A stretch of 64,000 nucleotides of DNA, from the NCBI GenBank assembly GCA_947178445.1, contig CAMWYJ010000001.1, positions 1 through 64,000 on the forward strand. Direction: 5' to 3'. Made by a program: the position numbers and the translations under genes. The DNA comes from an uncultured Clostridium sp. (GTDB lineage: Bacteria > Bacillota > Clostridia > Lachnospirales > Lachnospiraceae). Positions 25,572 to 34,947 of the stretch are shown piece by piece. Each line of letters starts with the position of its first letter. The first letter of the stretch is position 1. The notes below the pieces were generated by a model, which was not told the DNA's origin, made no database searches, and was given only the letters and a program-made list of their open reading frames with translations.

Positions 25572-26612
25572 CTAATAATCCTTATACTCCACCGAACCAT
25601 CCGAATAAGTAATAACATAATAGCCATGACCGGAGCCGTCACAGTCATCCACCCTTTCCTTTGAAACAACCGTCTTTCCCTTTGGTTTTGACCCCTGTAC
25701 TAACACCTGGCTAACCGCTTTTTTGATAATCTCTTCCTTCACAACCTCCCGGCTTTCTTCTTTGCCATCCACATATGTGACCTTGTATGTAACTCTCTTT
25801 TCTCCATTTACTCCTTCCTGGTTAACTATACTGGTTCCCACCAGCATGCTATTAGAATAGGTCACCTCTGTCTCAAATGGAACTGGTTCATTTTCAATAA
25901 GCTCTTTGATCTCCACACGCTGTACCACCACCTTACCGCCATTTTCAAGAGCTTCTGTAAGCTTTGGAGATACACGGTCTATTTCTCCCAGTGTAATCTG
26001 CTGTTCTTCCAGCAATTCCTGTACCGTAAGAGCACGCGTCAGCAGCTTTTTGGTCATTCCGTCTGTCATGAGTGTAATTTCCATTCTATGAACAACCGAA
26101 ATCTCCATATTGTCTGTGAGATATGCTGACAAGTCATGGTTTATATAATCATTTTTCATCGGTTTAATACCAGCCTTTTCCAAGGCCATCTTCACGGTTC
26201 CTCCGGTAAGCTCCACCTCACTGTCAGCCTCTTTTGTCAAAATCTTCACTTTTGCAAAACGATTGATCACAATCTTAGCATTTTCCTCTGTAATCACCTC
26301 ATCCAACGCCGGCGATATCTCATCCTTCTCACCCACCCGGATATCTGCTTCACAAAGCAGCTGTTCCACAGTCTTGCCGGGACATGTTTCCAGTAAAGTA
26401 TTCGAATATCCGTCTGATATGGTAACCTCCAGGGTGTTCCTTCCACAACCGGTAAGCAGGATACTCCCGATAATCCCCATCCAGCACAGCAAAAGTACTT
26501 TAACCGCTTCATTTTTACCATAATGAAGCTCGCTGATGTTCGCACAGGTCATCAACCTTCGCTTCGCGACCGTTGGTGACATTATATCATATATTTTTTT
26601 AATATCATTCAT
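25572..26612 (-). CDS. Surface protein with DUF348 repeats and G5 domain
   Basis: A 346-residue protein with one N-terminal hydrophobic segment (about 38-56, ending in LLTGC, which may be a lipobox), then repeated DUF348 (ubiquitin-like) modules, recognisable by VEQLLCEADIRVGEKDEISP and VQELLEEQQITLGEIDRVSP, and a G5 domain (about 225-300, PFETEVTYSNSMLVGT). YabE/Rpf-like proteins share this plan but end in a 3D catalytic domain that is absent here. The role is probably wall attachment or adhesion. The start is uncertain; the first 35 residues are unusual. It is the last gene of the surface-modification operon. Confidence 0.75.
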   Translation of the reverse strand: MNDIKKIYDIMSPTVAKRRLMTCANISELHYGKNEAVKVLLLCWMGIIGSILLTGCGRNTLEVTISDGYSNTLLETCPGKTVEQLLCEADIRVGEKDEISPALDEVITEENAKIVINRFAKVKILTKEADSEVELTGGTVKMALEKAGIKPMKNDYINHDLSAYLTDNMEISVVHRMEITLMTDGMTKKLLTRALTVQELLEEQQITLGEIDRVSPKLTEALENGGKVVVQRVEIKELIENEPVPFETEVTYSNSMLVGTSIVNQEGVNGEKRVTYKVTYVDGKEESREVVKEEIIKKAVSQVLVQGSKPKGKTVVSKERVDDCDGSGHGYYVITYSDGSVEYKDY

Positions 26613-26637
26613 CTTCCCACATAGCCCTTTTCCTGTT

Positions 26638-28059
26638 TTATTTATCTAATAAACTTGTATCAAAAGTTCCCATCTGTACCTGCAACAAGCTTTTATCTGT
26701 ACCTGTCAGGACAGAAACTTCCATTTTCCCGGGCAAAACCTCATCCTTTGCGAGATACAAAAGATATCCCCAGTCAGAATCCTCCAAAGAAACCGTAAAC
26801 GCCTCATAAATCTTTTGATAATCACCATTTGTGAGTTTCACATAAACAGGGCTGTCTTCTGACATATATTCTTCATCCATGCTGCCTGCAATCTGCCAAT
26901 AATCTACGTTATATTCCGATTCCTTCATCTCAAGAGTTGTCTTTGTGGTAACCGTCTGTATCTCACCAGGCACATCAACCTCAAAAGCTGTAATAATGGG
27001 AGGCTCTTGTGCAAAATCATCTATATTCCGCTCCACCTTTTCGATTATTACATTTTCCGGCTCATAATTTTCCATATATTGCTCCAGATTATATGGAACT
27101 GTTTTTGAAAAATATGCGGTTTTGAAGGTATCTGCCATCAAAGGAAGCAATGTATTTCCAAAAGAATCCCGAAACATCAACAGACTGCCCTTCCCTTCTT
27201 TGTTCACCGTCTCTATCCAGGTATCCTCCACACCTTGCGTGTCCGTCATATAAGAATAGTCCTGTTCCTTCTGATACGCATAATTCCATTCTGGAAAAAC
27301 ACAAAATGGATACAACATTTTATTTAAATCTCCGTATTCGGTCTTTGTACGGATATTGGGAACGGTTTCGTAAGTATCATGCTCTAACATCAGAAAATCC
27401 ATCATTGCATTATACACCAGAACTGCCCCTTTCTGGTTCCAGTGGGAATCCCGTTTCAGATAAAGGGTTTCCTCCTGCTTCTCAAACAATTCAAACAGAT
27501 TTACATAGGAAATCTGCGATTCTAAAAGAGCCTTATCAAACAAATCCATATTTTTTGTATTACTGACTTTGTTCTTATAATAGTACGGCATATTCTCACT
27601 ATAAAGGGAGTTTTTGTTTGGTGCTACCGTAACCAGAAAAGTCGCTCCATGATTTTCCACATAGTGCTGGGTCATTGAAAGATTATGTACCGCATTCCAT
27701 ACCCCCCGCTCTGAAAGCGTCTGCTTTCCCTGATAGTCACTCAGGGTTGCTGTATAATAAAGCCAGCCATCTTTTCCGGCAATCACAGTATCCATGTTGG
27801 ACACATAAAATACCTTACTCTGTATAACCGAATCTGCCATTACCAGCATGTTCCGCAATGCAAAATGATCCTCAAAATACAGACCAAGCTGTTCCAAATA
27901 TTCTTTATTTATCGTGTCTCCTTCTATGAACGCCGGAAGCTGCACCATTTTCCTGTTTTCCGTTGTATCGTTGGTCGGGGCAACTGTCATGCCCACAAAG
28001 GGTATGAGACATATTACTATACAGGCAGCAACAAATAATATTTTTTCTGATTTTTTCAT
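26638..28059 (-). CDS. DHHW family (AlgX/AlgJ-like) protein
   Basis: A 473-residue exported protein with an N-terminal membrane anchor (about 7-27). It has the SGNH-like features of DHHW/AlgX proteins: DSHWNQKGA near residue 210 and FRDSFGNTLLPLM near 300, which would supply the catalytic His and Ser. Such proteins work with MBOAT acyltransferases to O-acetylate extracellular polysaccharide, as AlgJ/AlgX do with AlgI. The MBOAT gene ends 17 bases upstream, making the partnership very likely. The polymer is not known. Confidence 0.85.
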   Translation of the reverse strand: MKKSEKILFVAACIVICLIPFVGMTVAPTNDTTENRKMVQLPAFIEGDTINKEYLEQLGLYFEDHFALRNMLVMADSVIQSKVFYVSNMDTVIAGKDGWLYYTATLSDYQGKQTLSERGVWNAVHNLSMTQHYVENHGATFLVTVAPNKNSLYSENMPYYYKNKVSNTKNMDLFDKALLESQISYVNLFELFEKQEETLYLKRDSHWNQKGAVLVYNAMMDFLMLEHDTYETVPNIRTKTEYGDLNKMLYPFCVFPEWNYAYQKEQDYSYMTDTQGVEDTWIETVNKEGKGSLLMFRDSFGNTLLPLMADTFKTAYFSKTVPYNLEQYMENYEPENVIIEKVERNIDDFAQEPPIITAFEVDVPGEIQTVTTKTTLEMKESEYNVDYWQIAGSMDEEYMSEDSPVYVKLTNGDYQKIYEAFTVSLEDSDWGYLLYLAKDEVLPGKMEVSVLTGTDKSLLQVQMGTFDTSLLDK

Positions 28060-28076
28060 AAATAATTCACCAAGCC

Positions 28077-29495
28077 CTAGAATCTAAAATAAATAAACGG
28101 ATTGTATGTACTTCCCGAAAGCCGTACCATGCACCATACCAGCAATAAAAATGCCATGGTAAAAAGTCCTTTTTGCATCCATTTCCATTTTCCTGTAAGC
28201 AGTGCGCTATTTTCCTCCTGCTTTCTAATCCGGTTGGCAAGAAAACGGATGGGTGCCATTCCAATCACAGCTGCCAAAAACATAACAATAAAATATGGTG
28301 TCATTTGCTGACAGACAAGAGCAATTGCTGCCGGACTGTTAAAAAAGCCTGTAAACATCTGCCCGATGTAGGAAAACCCATCGATCACTGTATCTGCACG
28401 AAACATGACAAAGCCCACGCAGACCACCACCATCGTGTATACATGATTCAGCCATTTTGGCAGCTTTTTGACAAATGGAACATACTCCTCAAGCAGCAAA
28501 AACAGACCGTGGTAAATTCCCCAGAGTACAAAAGTCCAGTTTGCACCATGCCATAATCCTGTCAGTAAAAAAACACACATCCGGTTCATGGCAGAGCGGA
28601 ATTTTCCTTTCCGGTTGCCCCCCAGCGGAATATATACATATTCCTTAAACCAACCGGATAATGAAATGTGCCACCGTTTCCAGAACTCCTGTATGCTGGC
28701 TGCCCCATAAGGATATTGGAAGTTCTCACGGAATTCAAACCCGAACATCCTTCCAAGACCGATTGCCATATCACTATATCCACTGAAATCATAGTAAATC
28801 TGCATCAGATAGGCAATTGCCCCAATCCATGCCCCTAATACATTAACCGTATCAATCTGCGCCGCAAATATGGCATCTGCCACACTGCCCATGGTATTGG
28901 CAATCAAAACTTTTTTTGCCAGACCACAGATAAACCGCCTGAGACCAAATGCAGCATTTTCAATATTCATGCTTCGCTCATCCAATGCTTTACTGATATC
29001 TGTATAACGGACAATAGGACCTGCAATCAGTTGTGGAAAAAAAGATATATAGAGCAACAACTTCGGAAAACTTTTTTGAACCTCGACTTTTCCCCGGTAC
29101 ACATCCACCACATACGATACCACCTGAAATGTGAAAAAAGAAATTCCAATCGGCAGGTCAATTTGGGGACAGGAAATATTTAAATGAAAAAGCCCATTCA
29201 TACTGTCCACAAAAAACATTGCATATTTAAAAACACCTAACATTGCAAAATTCACAATCAAGGTAATGACTAAAAGCAGCTTTTTCTTTTTTCCTGCAAT
29301 GCCTCTTGCCATAAAATAATTAAATAGTGCTGAAAATATCATCAGACTCACAAAAACAGGCTCACCATATGCATAGAACAATAAACTGGCAGCAATGAGG
29401 AGCCCATTTCTTAATTTGATGGACGGTAAGATACAATATAGTAGAAATGTAATTGGCAAAAATACACACACAAACTCTAATGAAGAAAATATCAT
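28077..29495 (-). CDS. MBOAT family O-acyltransferase (AlgI/DltB-like)
   Basis: A 472-residue integral membrane protein with about ten helices. It has MBOAT signatures: FPQLIAGPIVRY, YYDFSGYSDMAIGLGRMFGF, FWKRWHISLSGWFKEYVYIP and the catalytic His in FLLTGLWHGANWTFVLWG. These enzymes pass acyl groups across the membrane to polysaccharide or teichoic acid. The ATG at 29495 overlaps the stop of the previous gene (ATGA), so translation is coupled and the longer alternative from 29558 is rejected. The DHHW partner follows directly. Confidence 0.92.
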   Translation of the reverse strand: MIFSSLEFVCVFLPITFLLYCILPSIKLRNGLLIAASLLFYAYGEPVFVSLMIFSALFNYFMARGIAGKKKKLLLVITLIVNFAMLGVFKYAMFFVDSMNGLFHLNISCPQIDLPIGISFFTFQVVSYVVDVYRGKVEVQKSFPKLLLYISFFPQLIAGPIVRYTDISKALDERSMNIENAAFGLRRFICGLAKKVLIANTMGSVADAIFAAQIDTVNVLGAWIGAIAYLMQIYYDFSGYSDMAIGLGRMFGFEFRENFQYPYGAASIQEFWKRWHISLSGWFKEYVYIPLGGNRKGKFRSAMNRMCVFLLTGLWHGANWTFVLWGIYHGLFLLLEEYVPFVKKLPKWLNHVYTMVVVCVGFVMFRADTVIDGFSYIGQMFTGFFNSPAAIALVCQQMTPYFIVMFLAAVIGMAPIRFLANRIRKQEENSALLTGKWKWMQKGLFTMAFLLLVWCMVRLSGSTYNPFIYFRF

Positions 29496-30403
29496 TTCCA
29501 GGTTACCTTTCCGTCTTTTATTGTCAAAGTACAATTCCATTTTGTCGTAACATTGCATGGATGCGTTTCTTTCATATAGGTACTGACATTGTTTATTTCC
29601 ATATCCGGATCACAGATGTACCATTTATATTTCTTTCCTGATGCATTATACTTTACTAAAGTCCATCCATGAGGTGTGTTGCCGCCGTGAAGGCTTGTAA
29701 CACTTCCCACTGCTACCTTGCTGTCATAACCAAGTACCCTGGCTATATAGGCAAAACAGGACGCATAGCGGTGACAGTTGCCTTTCTTGCTCTTAAACAT
29801 CTCCTTAGAAATCTTACTCATATCTTTTGCCTTCGGATTCAAAGCACGGGAGGTCTTACTGCCATAAACACGCTGGTATTTATAATTCTTCCATAAATAA
29901 TTATAGCATTTCTTCAGCTTTGTCTCCTTGGAATCTGAAGACTTCGTATGTGCTCTTACAAATTTTACAGCATACTGCACCGTCTTATCTGTAACCTTAA
30001 CTCCCGTTTTGTCCACATAATAATATCCTGTTTTCTTACTGCCCACAATCTGATTCGTCAAAAGATTTCCTTTTTTGCTGTAGTAAGTCTTCGTTTTTCC
30101 ATTATAGGCAATCTTAATAAATCCGGTTCCCTTATATACCGTTCCTACCCCATTTTTATTAAAATAATATATCTTACTGTTTTTTGTGCATGGTTTTACG
30201 ATTTTGTACTCATTATCAGCAGAAACAGCAGCCACATAAACATCCTTTACTGCCACACCATCCTTCCTACAGATAACAACATTGTCTGTTTTGGTAATCT
30301 GCCTCGTCTCCGCAGCATGAACCGTTCCACTGATTACAAAGCAAAAAAATAAAACCGCTGCCATCCATGTAATGAAATATTTCTCTTGTCTAATGGTTCT
30401 CAT
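29492..30403 (-). CDS. Secreted transglutaminase-like domain protein
   Basis: A 303-residue protein with a signal peptide ending near VHAAE. Residues 35-135 contain Tyr/Gly-rich repeats like cell-wall-binding modules (KIYYFNKNGVGTVYKG, KTYYSKKGNLLTNQ, YYYVDKTGVKV). The C-terminal half has a transglutaminase-like fold with Cys in KKGNCHRYASCF, His in PHGWTLV and Asp in YICDPDME. Such domains act as proteases or cross-linkers. Here it probably binds the cell surface. AGGAGGCAGATTTTT precedes the ATG, and the gene overlaps the MBOAT start. Confidence 0.83.
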   Translation of the reverse strand: MRTIRQEKYFITWMAAVLFFCFVISGTVHAAETRQITKTDNVVICRKDGVAVKDVYVAAVSADNEYKIVKPCTKNSKIYYFNKNGVGTVYKGTGFIKIAYNGKTKTYYSKKGNLLTNQIVGSKKTGYYYVDKTGVKVTDKTVQYAVKFVRAHTKSSDSKETKLKKCYNYLWKNYKYQRVYGSKTSRALNPKAKDMSKISKEMFKSKKGNCHRYASCFAYIARVLGYDSKVAVGSVTSLHGGNTPHGWTLVKYNASGKKYKWYICDPDMEINNVSTYMKETHPCNVTTKWNCTLTIKDGKVTWK

Positions 30404-30620
30404 AAAAATCTGCCTCCTAATATTAAATCTCGGTTAAGTTCCGACATTCGTAAAATTCACTGTCTCGATGCCCGTCACTCCCGCATGAATAATCACTTTA
30501 TGTATATCACCGCTGTGGTTTCTAAATTGTCATCCCAACATCTACCCTTCACCGCTGATCAGCAGCGTTCCAGATTTACTAATCCTAACATAATCATTCT
30601 AATTTGTCCATGCCATCTTC

Positions 30621-30795
30621 TTACTTTATTGTTTCCGTAATTTTACTGCCCTTTACAGTCTTTCCATTGGCAGTAAATACCTTGTACTCGGTCTTCATCC
30701 TATCGTTACCACTCTTCAATACCTTTATTTTCATAACTTCTACTGTCTTTGCCTTTTGCAGGAAATATCGGCATACTTATATGGAACTTTCGCCT
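30621..30795 (-). pseudogene. Possible decayed gene remnant in the spacer after acyP
   Basis: The whole 392-base gap 30404-30795 lacks a convincing gene. On the minus strand, immediately after acyP, KVPYKYADISCK in one frame appears to continue after AAAA as KAKTVEVMKIKVLKSGND and ends with KGSKITETIK at a TAA (30621-30623). A 37-residue frame from an ATG at 30734 has no ribosome binding site. This may be a frame-shifted remnant or chance. The rest of the gap shows only a 10-bp palindrome (GCTGATCAGC) near 30556. Confidence 0.25.
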
Positions 30796-31065
30796 TCAAT
30801 CCATAAAAAAACCATATCCACATGCATCCACCTCCATATCACTGCTCTCAATCTTCTCGATATGGATAAATCTTCCCTCCTCCACTCTGCCTAAAAATTC
30901 CCTTACCAGTTCCTCTTCTCCCTGCACCTCTAATTCCACCCTGCCGTCTGGCAGATTTTTTGCATATCCGGTAAGCCCAAAGGTCTGTGCAATATAATAG
31001 GCACGGTAACGAAAGCCCACTCCCTGTACCCTGCCGCTGACATAATAATGTTTTCTGATTACCAC
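30796..31065 (-). CDS. acyP: Acylphosphatase
   Basis: An 89-residue enzyme that hydrolyses acyl phosphates. The active-site loop GRVQGVGFRYRAYYIA contains the catalytic Arg, and GYAKNLPDGRVELEVQG contains the catalytic Asn. Length and fold are typical. The start is a GTG at 31065, nine bases after GGAGGG; the nearby ATG is out of frame. It follows the HAD phosphatase gene by 22 bases. Confidence 0.93.
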   Translation of the reverse strand: MVIRKHYYVSGRVQGVGFRYRAYYIAQTFGLTGYAKNLPDGRVELEVQGEEELVREFLGRVEEGRFIHIEKIESSDMEVDACGYGFFMD

Positions 31066-31087
31066 TGCTTCATTCCCTCCATTCTCT

Positions 31088-31897
31088 TTACCGGAAATAC
31101 TTCTCGATTACCTCTAGCAGGCCATCCTCATCATTTGTCCGTCTGGTAACCAGATCGGCTGCCTCCTTCACCGCTTCCTGCGCATTTGCCATGGCAATTC
31201 CGACTCCCGCATATTTTATCATGGACATATCATTATATCCGTCGCCACATGCGACTGTATCCTCACGGTCCACACCGCTTTTTTGGAATAAATGCTCAAG
31301 TGATGCCGCCTTATCTACCCCTAACGGCATACATTCTATAAAAAATGGCTCCGAACGGTAAATACTAAGCACTCCTTTGTACATATCCGCCAATTCCTGT
31401 TCCAGAAAATGGGCTTCTTCCACGCTGGCAGTGAACAGACATTTATTCACATCAAAATTAACATAATGCTTAAAATCATCAACCTGTTTCAGTTTCATAA
31501 AATTAAGCTTTGCCTCAAACTCCATATACTCATCAATTCTGGTTCCGGTAACGACACAGTCTTTCTCATAGGTCACTAATCCCATATTATGGGCAATCGC
31601 ATAATCATATAAGGAATCAATACACTCTCTCGGAAATTTCTGCTGATACACTATTTCTCCGGTTTTTACATCCGTAATACGTGCCCCATTAAAACAAAGT
31701 ACATAACCGCCATATTCTGAAAGCTTCAGTGCATCCGCAATCCATTTCACCCCATGGGTTGGTCTGCCGGAAGCAATAATGATCTTTGCACCATTTTGCT
31801 GGATATCAAGCAATGCGTCAAGCATGGTATCTGTAATCTCTTTTTTGCTATTGGTAAGTGTTCCGTCAATATCTAAAATCAATACTCTTTTCTTCAT
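31088..31897 (-). CDS. Cof-type HAD superfamily sugar phosphatase
   Basis: A 269-residue HAD hydrolase. Motif I is LILDIDGTLTNSKKE, motif II IIIASGRPT, the Lys lies in GVDKAASLEHLF, and motif IV is ACGDGYNDMSMI, with the large alpha/beta cap between motifs II and III that marks Cof-type (type IIB) enzymes. These usually act on sugar phosphates or other small phosphates. The ATG at 31897 is preferred over an upstream one at 31972 that overlaps coaBC. It sits 19 bases after coaBC. Confidence 0.9.
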   Translation of the reverse strand: MKKRVLILDIDGTLTNSKKEITDTMLDALLDIQQNGAKIIIASGRPTHGVKWIADALKLSEYGGYVLCFNGARITDVKTGEIVYQQKFPRECIDSLYDYAIAHNMGLVTYEKDCVVTGTRIDEYMEFEAKLNFMKLKQVDDFKHYVNFDVNKCLFTASVEEAHFLEQELADMYKGVLSIYRSEPFFIECMPLGVDKAASLEHLFQKSGVDREDTVACGDGYNDMSMIKYAGVGIAMANAQEAVKEAADLVTRRTNDEDGLLEVIEKYFR

Positions 31898-31916
31898 ATC
31901 CTTGATACCTTTCTGT

Positions 31917-33116
31917 CTAAGCCTCTTTATACATGGCAAGCATTTCATCCAAAATGGCTTTTGCCACCTCATCCTTGGTCATAAGTGGCAGCTTCCTTTG
32001 TTCGTCTTTCTTAACCAGGGTTACTACATTGGTATCAGTTCCAAACCCAGCACCCGTTACTTTTAAATTATTTGCCACGATCATATCTACATTCTTAGAT
32101 ATAAGCTTTTCTGTCGCATTTTCAATCAAATCCTTCGTCTCCATGGCAAAGCCGCAGATGACCTGTCCCTTTCTTCTATGCTCTCCTACATACTTTAAAA
32201 TATCTGTCGTTCTTATTAGGGAAATGGACATATCAGACTCTTTTTTCTTGATTTTCTCATCTGCCACATGCTCCGGGGTGTAATCGGCAACCGCCGCTGA
32301 TTTGATAATAAAATCTGACTCTTCCATATGCTCCTTTACCGCCTCATACATATCAGCAGCACTTACCACCTCGATCACTTTCATAAATGGCGGCTTGGAA
32401 ACCGAGGTTTTTCCTGTAATCAATGTAACCTGTGCTCCGCGTTCCATAGCACATCTTGCAATGGCATAACCCATTTTGCCAGTGGAATGGTTTGAGATAA
32501 ATCGTACCGGATCAATGGCCTCACAGGTTGGTCCCGCCGTCACAAGCACCTTTTTCCCCGTCAGGTCCTTCTCATGGTGAAGCTCCTTTTTAATATATTC
32601 CAAAAGTACCTCCTCTGACGGCAGCTTTCCTGCTCCCGTGTCCCCGCAGGCAAGATAACCAGTTGCAGGCGATATAATTTCATATCCGTAAGCTTCTAAC
32701 TTCTTTATGTTATCCTGTACAATCGGATTTTCAAACATATTCGTATTCATTGCAGGAGCGATAAGCTTTGGTGCCCTGCATGCCATAATCGTAGTTGTCA
32801 GCATATCATCTGCAATTCCGTTAGCGATTTTCCCAATCACATTGGCAGATGCCGGCGCCACCATAAATAAATCTGCCCTTTTTGCCAGTGCTACATGCTC
32901 TACATTAAATTCAAAATTCCGGTCAAAGGTATCCACCAGACATTTATTTCCCGTCAATGTTTCAAAGGTGATCGGATTGATAAAATTGGTGGCATTTTGC
33001 GTCATGACCACATTTACGTCGGCATGTAATTTTACCAGCATGCTTGCTAAATTCGCAATTTTATAAGCAGCTATGGAGCCGGTAACTCCAAGCACAACTG
33101 TCTTTCCCTGTAACAT
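31917..33116 (-). CDS. coaBC: Bifunctional CoaBC (phosphopantothenoylcysteine synthetase/decarboxylase)
   Basis: A 399-residue enzyme of CoA synthesis. The N-terminal flavoprotein decarboxylase half (about 1-185) has GSIAAYKIANLASML, the active His in NVEHVALAKRAD, PAMNTNM and the flexible lid ACGDTGAGKLPS. The C-terminal synthetase half has TAGPTCEAIDPVRFISNHST and the KIKKKE loop. It joins cysteine to 4'-phosphopantothenate and decarboxylates the product. It lies downstream of the pantothenate genes, a sensible pathway order. Confidence 0.96.
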   Translation of the reverse strand: MLQGKTVVLGVTGSIAAYKIANLASMLVKLHADVNVVMTQNATNFINPITFETLTGNKCLVDTFDRNFEFNVEHVALAKRADLFMVAPASANVIGKIANGIADDMLTTTIMACRAPKLIAPAMNTNMFENPIVQDNIKKLEAYGYEIISPATGYLACGDTGAGKLPSEEVLLEYIKKELHHEKDLTGKKVLVTAGPTCEAIDPVRFISNHSTGKMGYAIARCAMERGAQVTLITGKTSVSKPPFMKVIEVVSAADMYEAVKEHMEESDFIIKSAAVADYTPEHVADEKIKKKESDMSISLIRTTDILKYVGEHRRKGQVICGFAMETKDLIENATEKLISKNVDMIVANNLKVTGAGFGTDTNVVTLVKKDEQRKLPLMTKDEVAKAILDEMLAMYKEA

Positions 33117-33167
33117 ATTTTTCTCCTTCTCTGATACAACGAATACAAAGTTTGTTTACATATTTCA

Positions 33168-34001
33168 TTAAAATCCCACCATATTCAGCAGGTAAATCAC
33201 CATTCCTAATACCACAAAAACCAACACCGACATAATGAATGCTGCCGGACTGCTAAAAGATCCTTTCACGGAAGTGATAACCTCCTTGTCCGCAATAAAG
33301 ACAAAATAAACCACACATACTATAATAAGGATTCCTGCGATGATCTGCAAAACGCTCATCCGGTCTGCAATTAAATCCACATACAAAGAGGGCTCCACCT
33401 TAATCCCCTCTTCTGCAAAGGCAGTCACAATGGATGACAATTCCCCTCTCACTTTATAATCCATCTCACGGACAATTCCCTTCTCCTTTAAGGAAACCAT
33501 CTGCACAGAATCGCCTGCAAACTGCTTGTCCCATTTTTTTGATGCACGGATTGGAACAACATGTTCCCCATCTGGCGAAAACATCAGGTAAAAATGCTCC
33601 GTTCCCGCTGGAATCAGATTGATCGTATGCTTTAATTCACAAAATTCCGGCGATATGTAAGATATCTCCCCTTCATATATGTCACCCTTTGTTAAATTCG
33701 TGAAAGCCTCATCCATAGAATGGGTATTGGCTAAGAAAAGTCCCTTTACACCTGACAGCAGGCACCATAGAGTCAAAGAACCAAATATCAACACAATACA
33801 TGCAATCGAAGCCTTTTCCTTAAAACCCTTTTTTTCAGGCTCTGGCATACTGCTCACATAGGTCTGTTCTTCAAACTGATCCATAAAACCATCATTTTGC
33901 GATTTTTCATATTCTCCAAATTCATCCCTGACATCATCCTGATTCCCCTGCTCCTGATTTAAATTTCTGTTCAACGTTTCATCTGATTGTTTTAACTGCA
34001 T
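33168..34001 (-). CDS. Membrane protein of unknown function
   Basis: A 277-residue protein with an acidic, Gln-rich cytoplasmic N-terminus, one membrane helix at about 65-88, a soluble domain of about 115 residues (IYEGEISYISPEFCELKH; IPAGTEHFYLMFSPDGEHVVP), then two more helices near the C-terminus. The ATG at 34001 follows GGAGGAAAAGAAA and is chosen over one at 34028. It lies between panD and coaBC. I do not recognise the family, and nothing ties it to CoA synthesis except position. Confidence 0.7.
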   Translation of the reverse strand: MQLKQSDETLNRNLNQEQGNQDDVRDEFGEYEKSQNDGFMDQFEEQTYVSSMPEPEKKGFKEKASIACIVLIFGSLTLWCLLSGVKGLFLANTHSMDEAFTNLTKGDIYEGEISYISPEFCELKHTINLIPAGTEHFYLMFSPDGEHVVPIRASKKWDKQFAGDSVQMVSLKEKGIVREMDYKVRGELSSIVTAFAEEGIKVEPSLYVDLIADRMSVLQIIAGILIIVCVVYFVFIADKEVITSVKGSFSSPAAFIMSVLVFVVLGMVIYLLNMVGF

Positions 34002-34034
34002 TTTCTTTTCCTCCTCATTCTTATACATTTCAAT

Positions 34035-34095
34035 TAGGTAATTGTGAAACTCAATTTTCTCTTTCTTTCGTTATACAACTTATACAATCCAGCTC
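34035..34095 (-). mobile_element. Truncated MITE-like element B, copy 3
   Basis: TAGGTAATTGTGAAACTC followed by TTTCTTTCGTTATACAACTT and ATACAATCCA matches the reverse complement of the right end of the copy at 43482-43691 over about 60 bases. It is thus one arm of the element in opposite orientation. The other arm is missing or too degraded to see; the panD 3' end begins at 34111. Confidence 0.6.
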
Positions 34096-34110
34096 CATCA
34101 TTATACACTT

Positions 34111-34503
34111 TCAAAATCCTGGACTCAATTGCCCATACTTCTCATACCGGGAAACCTGACAAATCTGATTTGCATCGTCCACAAACACCACATACGGTTT
34201 ATGCTCTTTTGCCTCCTCTGTGGTCATCTGGGCATAGGACATAATAATCACATGATCCCCTACCGCCACCTGACGGGCTGCGGCACCATTCAAACAGATC
34301 ATTCCGCTGTGCGGTTCGCCTGCTATGGTATAGGTCTCAAAGCGGTTCCCGTTTTCCACATCCACAATCTGTACATACTCATATTCCAGAATCCCAGCGG
34401 CCTCCATCAGCACAGGATCAACCGTGATACTCCCCACATAGTTAAGCTCCGCCTGTTTTACCACTGCCCGGTGAATTTTTCCCTTCAACATATTCACAAA
34501 CAT
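34111..34503 (-). CDS. panD: Aspartate 1-decarboxylase
   Basis: A 130-residue pyruvoyl enzyme that makes beta-alanine for pantothenate. The self-cleavage site Gly-Ser is visible in [11 protein letters not shown], with Tyr in [13 protein letters not shown] and the NGAAAR loop. Length matches. AGTAGGAGGG lies nine bases before the ATG and overlaps the stop codon of the preceding small membrane protein gene, so the two are translationally close. A tandem duplication lies just upstream. Confidence 0.96.
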   Translation of the reverse strand: MFVNMLKGKIHRAVVKQAELNYVGSITVDPVLMEAAGILEYEYVQIVDVENGNRFETYTIAGEPHSGMICLNGAAARQVAVGDHVIIMSYAQMTTEEAKEHKPYVVFVDDANQICQVSRYEKYGQLSPGF

Positions 34504-34517
34504 ATTCTTTTTCCCTC

Positions 34518-34862
34518 CTACTTATACCCTAAAACAAAGTGAAGTGCAATCACGAACAAACTCAACAGCCATAATCCATCTGATTGATAATATTCTTTCA
34601 AAAATTCCTTAAAAGCTGCCCATTTTTTCCATCTTCCAAATATCGCCAGGCATGACATAAACGGTAATAGCAGTAATGCCAAAAAACGGATAACCCAATC
34701 CTCATAAACGAATACGAAGATATAGACTGCTCCCAGATAACATACCCAGTATACTATTTTTTTGATAATTTCCGGAATATCTTCCTTCTTCCACTCCCAC
34801 AGCCGATATCCAACTAAAACAGCAATTATAATAATGGTATATTTAAATTCATCAAAATCCAT
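34518..34862 (-). CDS. Small membrane protein between panC and panD (intact copy)
   Basis: A 114-residue protein with about three or four hydrophobic helices ([68 protein letters not shown]). The sequence is very similar to the broken copy at 34948-35300, including [28 protein letters not shown] precedes the ATG. Its stop TAG forms part of the panD ribosome binding site. Family and function are unknown. Confidence 0.7.
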   Translation of the reverse strand: MDFDEFKYTIIIIAVLVGYRLWEWKKEDIPEIIKKIVYWVCYLGAVYIFVFVYEDWVIRFLALLLLPFMSCLAIFGRWKKWAAFKEFLKEYYQSDGLWLLSLFVIALHFVLGYK

Positions 34863-34872
34863 AGAATATCTC

Positions 34873-34944
34873 CTACATAATAATCCGGTTATCGATCAGT
34901 CTTGTGGTTCCGATATATACTGCAATCGCAATCAATACCGCACC
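34873..34944 (-). pseudogene. Duplicated 3' end of panC
   Basis: This reads GAVLIAIAVYIGTTRLIDNR IIM and stop, matching the panC C-terminus (GAVLIAIAVYIGNTRLIDNR ILM) but without the rest of the gene. It is joined to the stop codon and GGAGGG of the upstream small membrane gene copy, so it marks the joint of a tandem duplication. Confidence 0.85.
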
Positions 34945-34947
34945 CTC

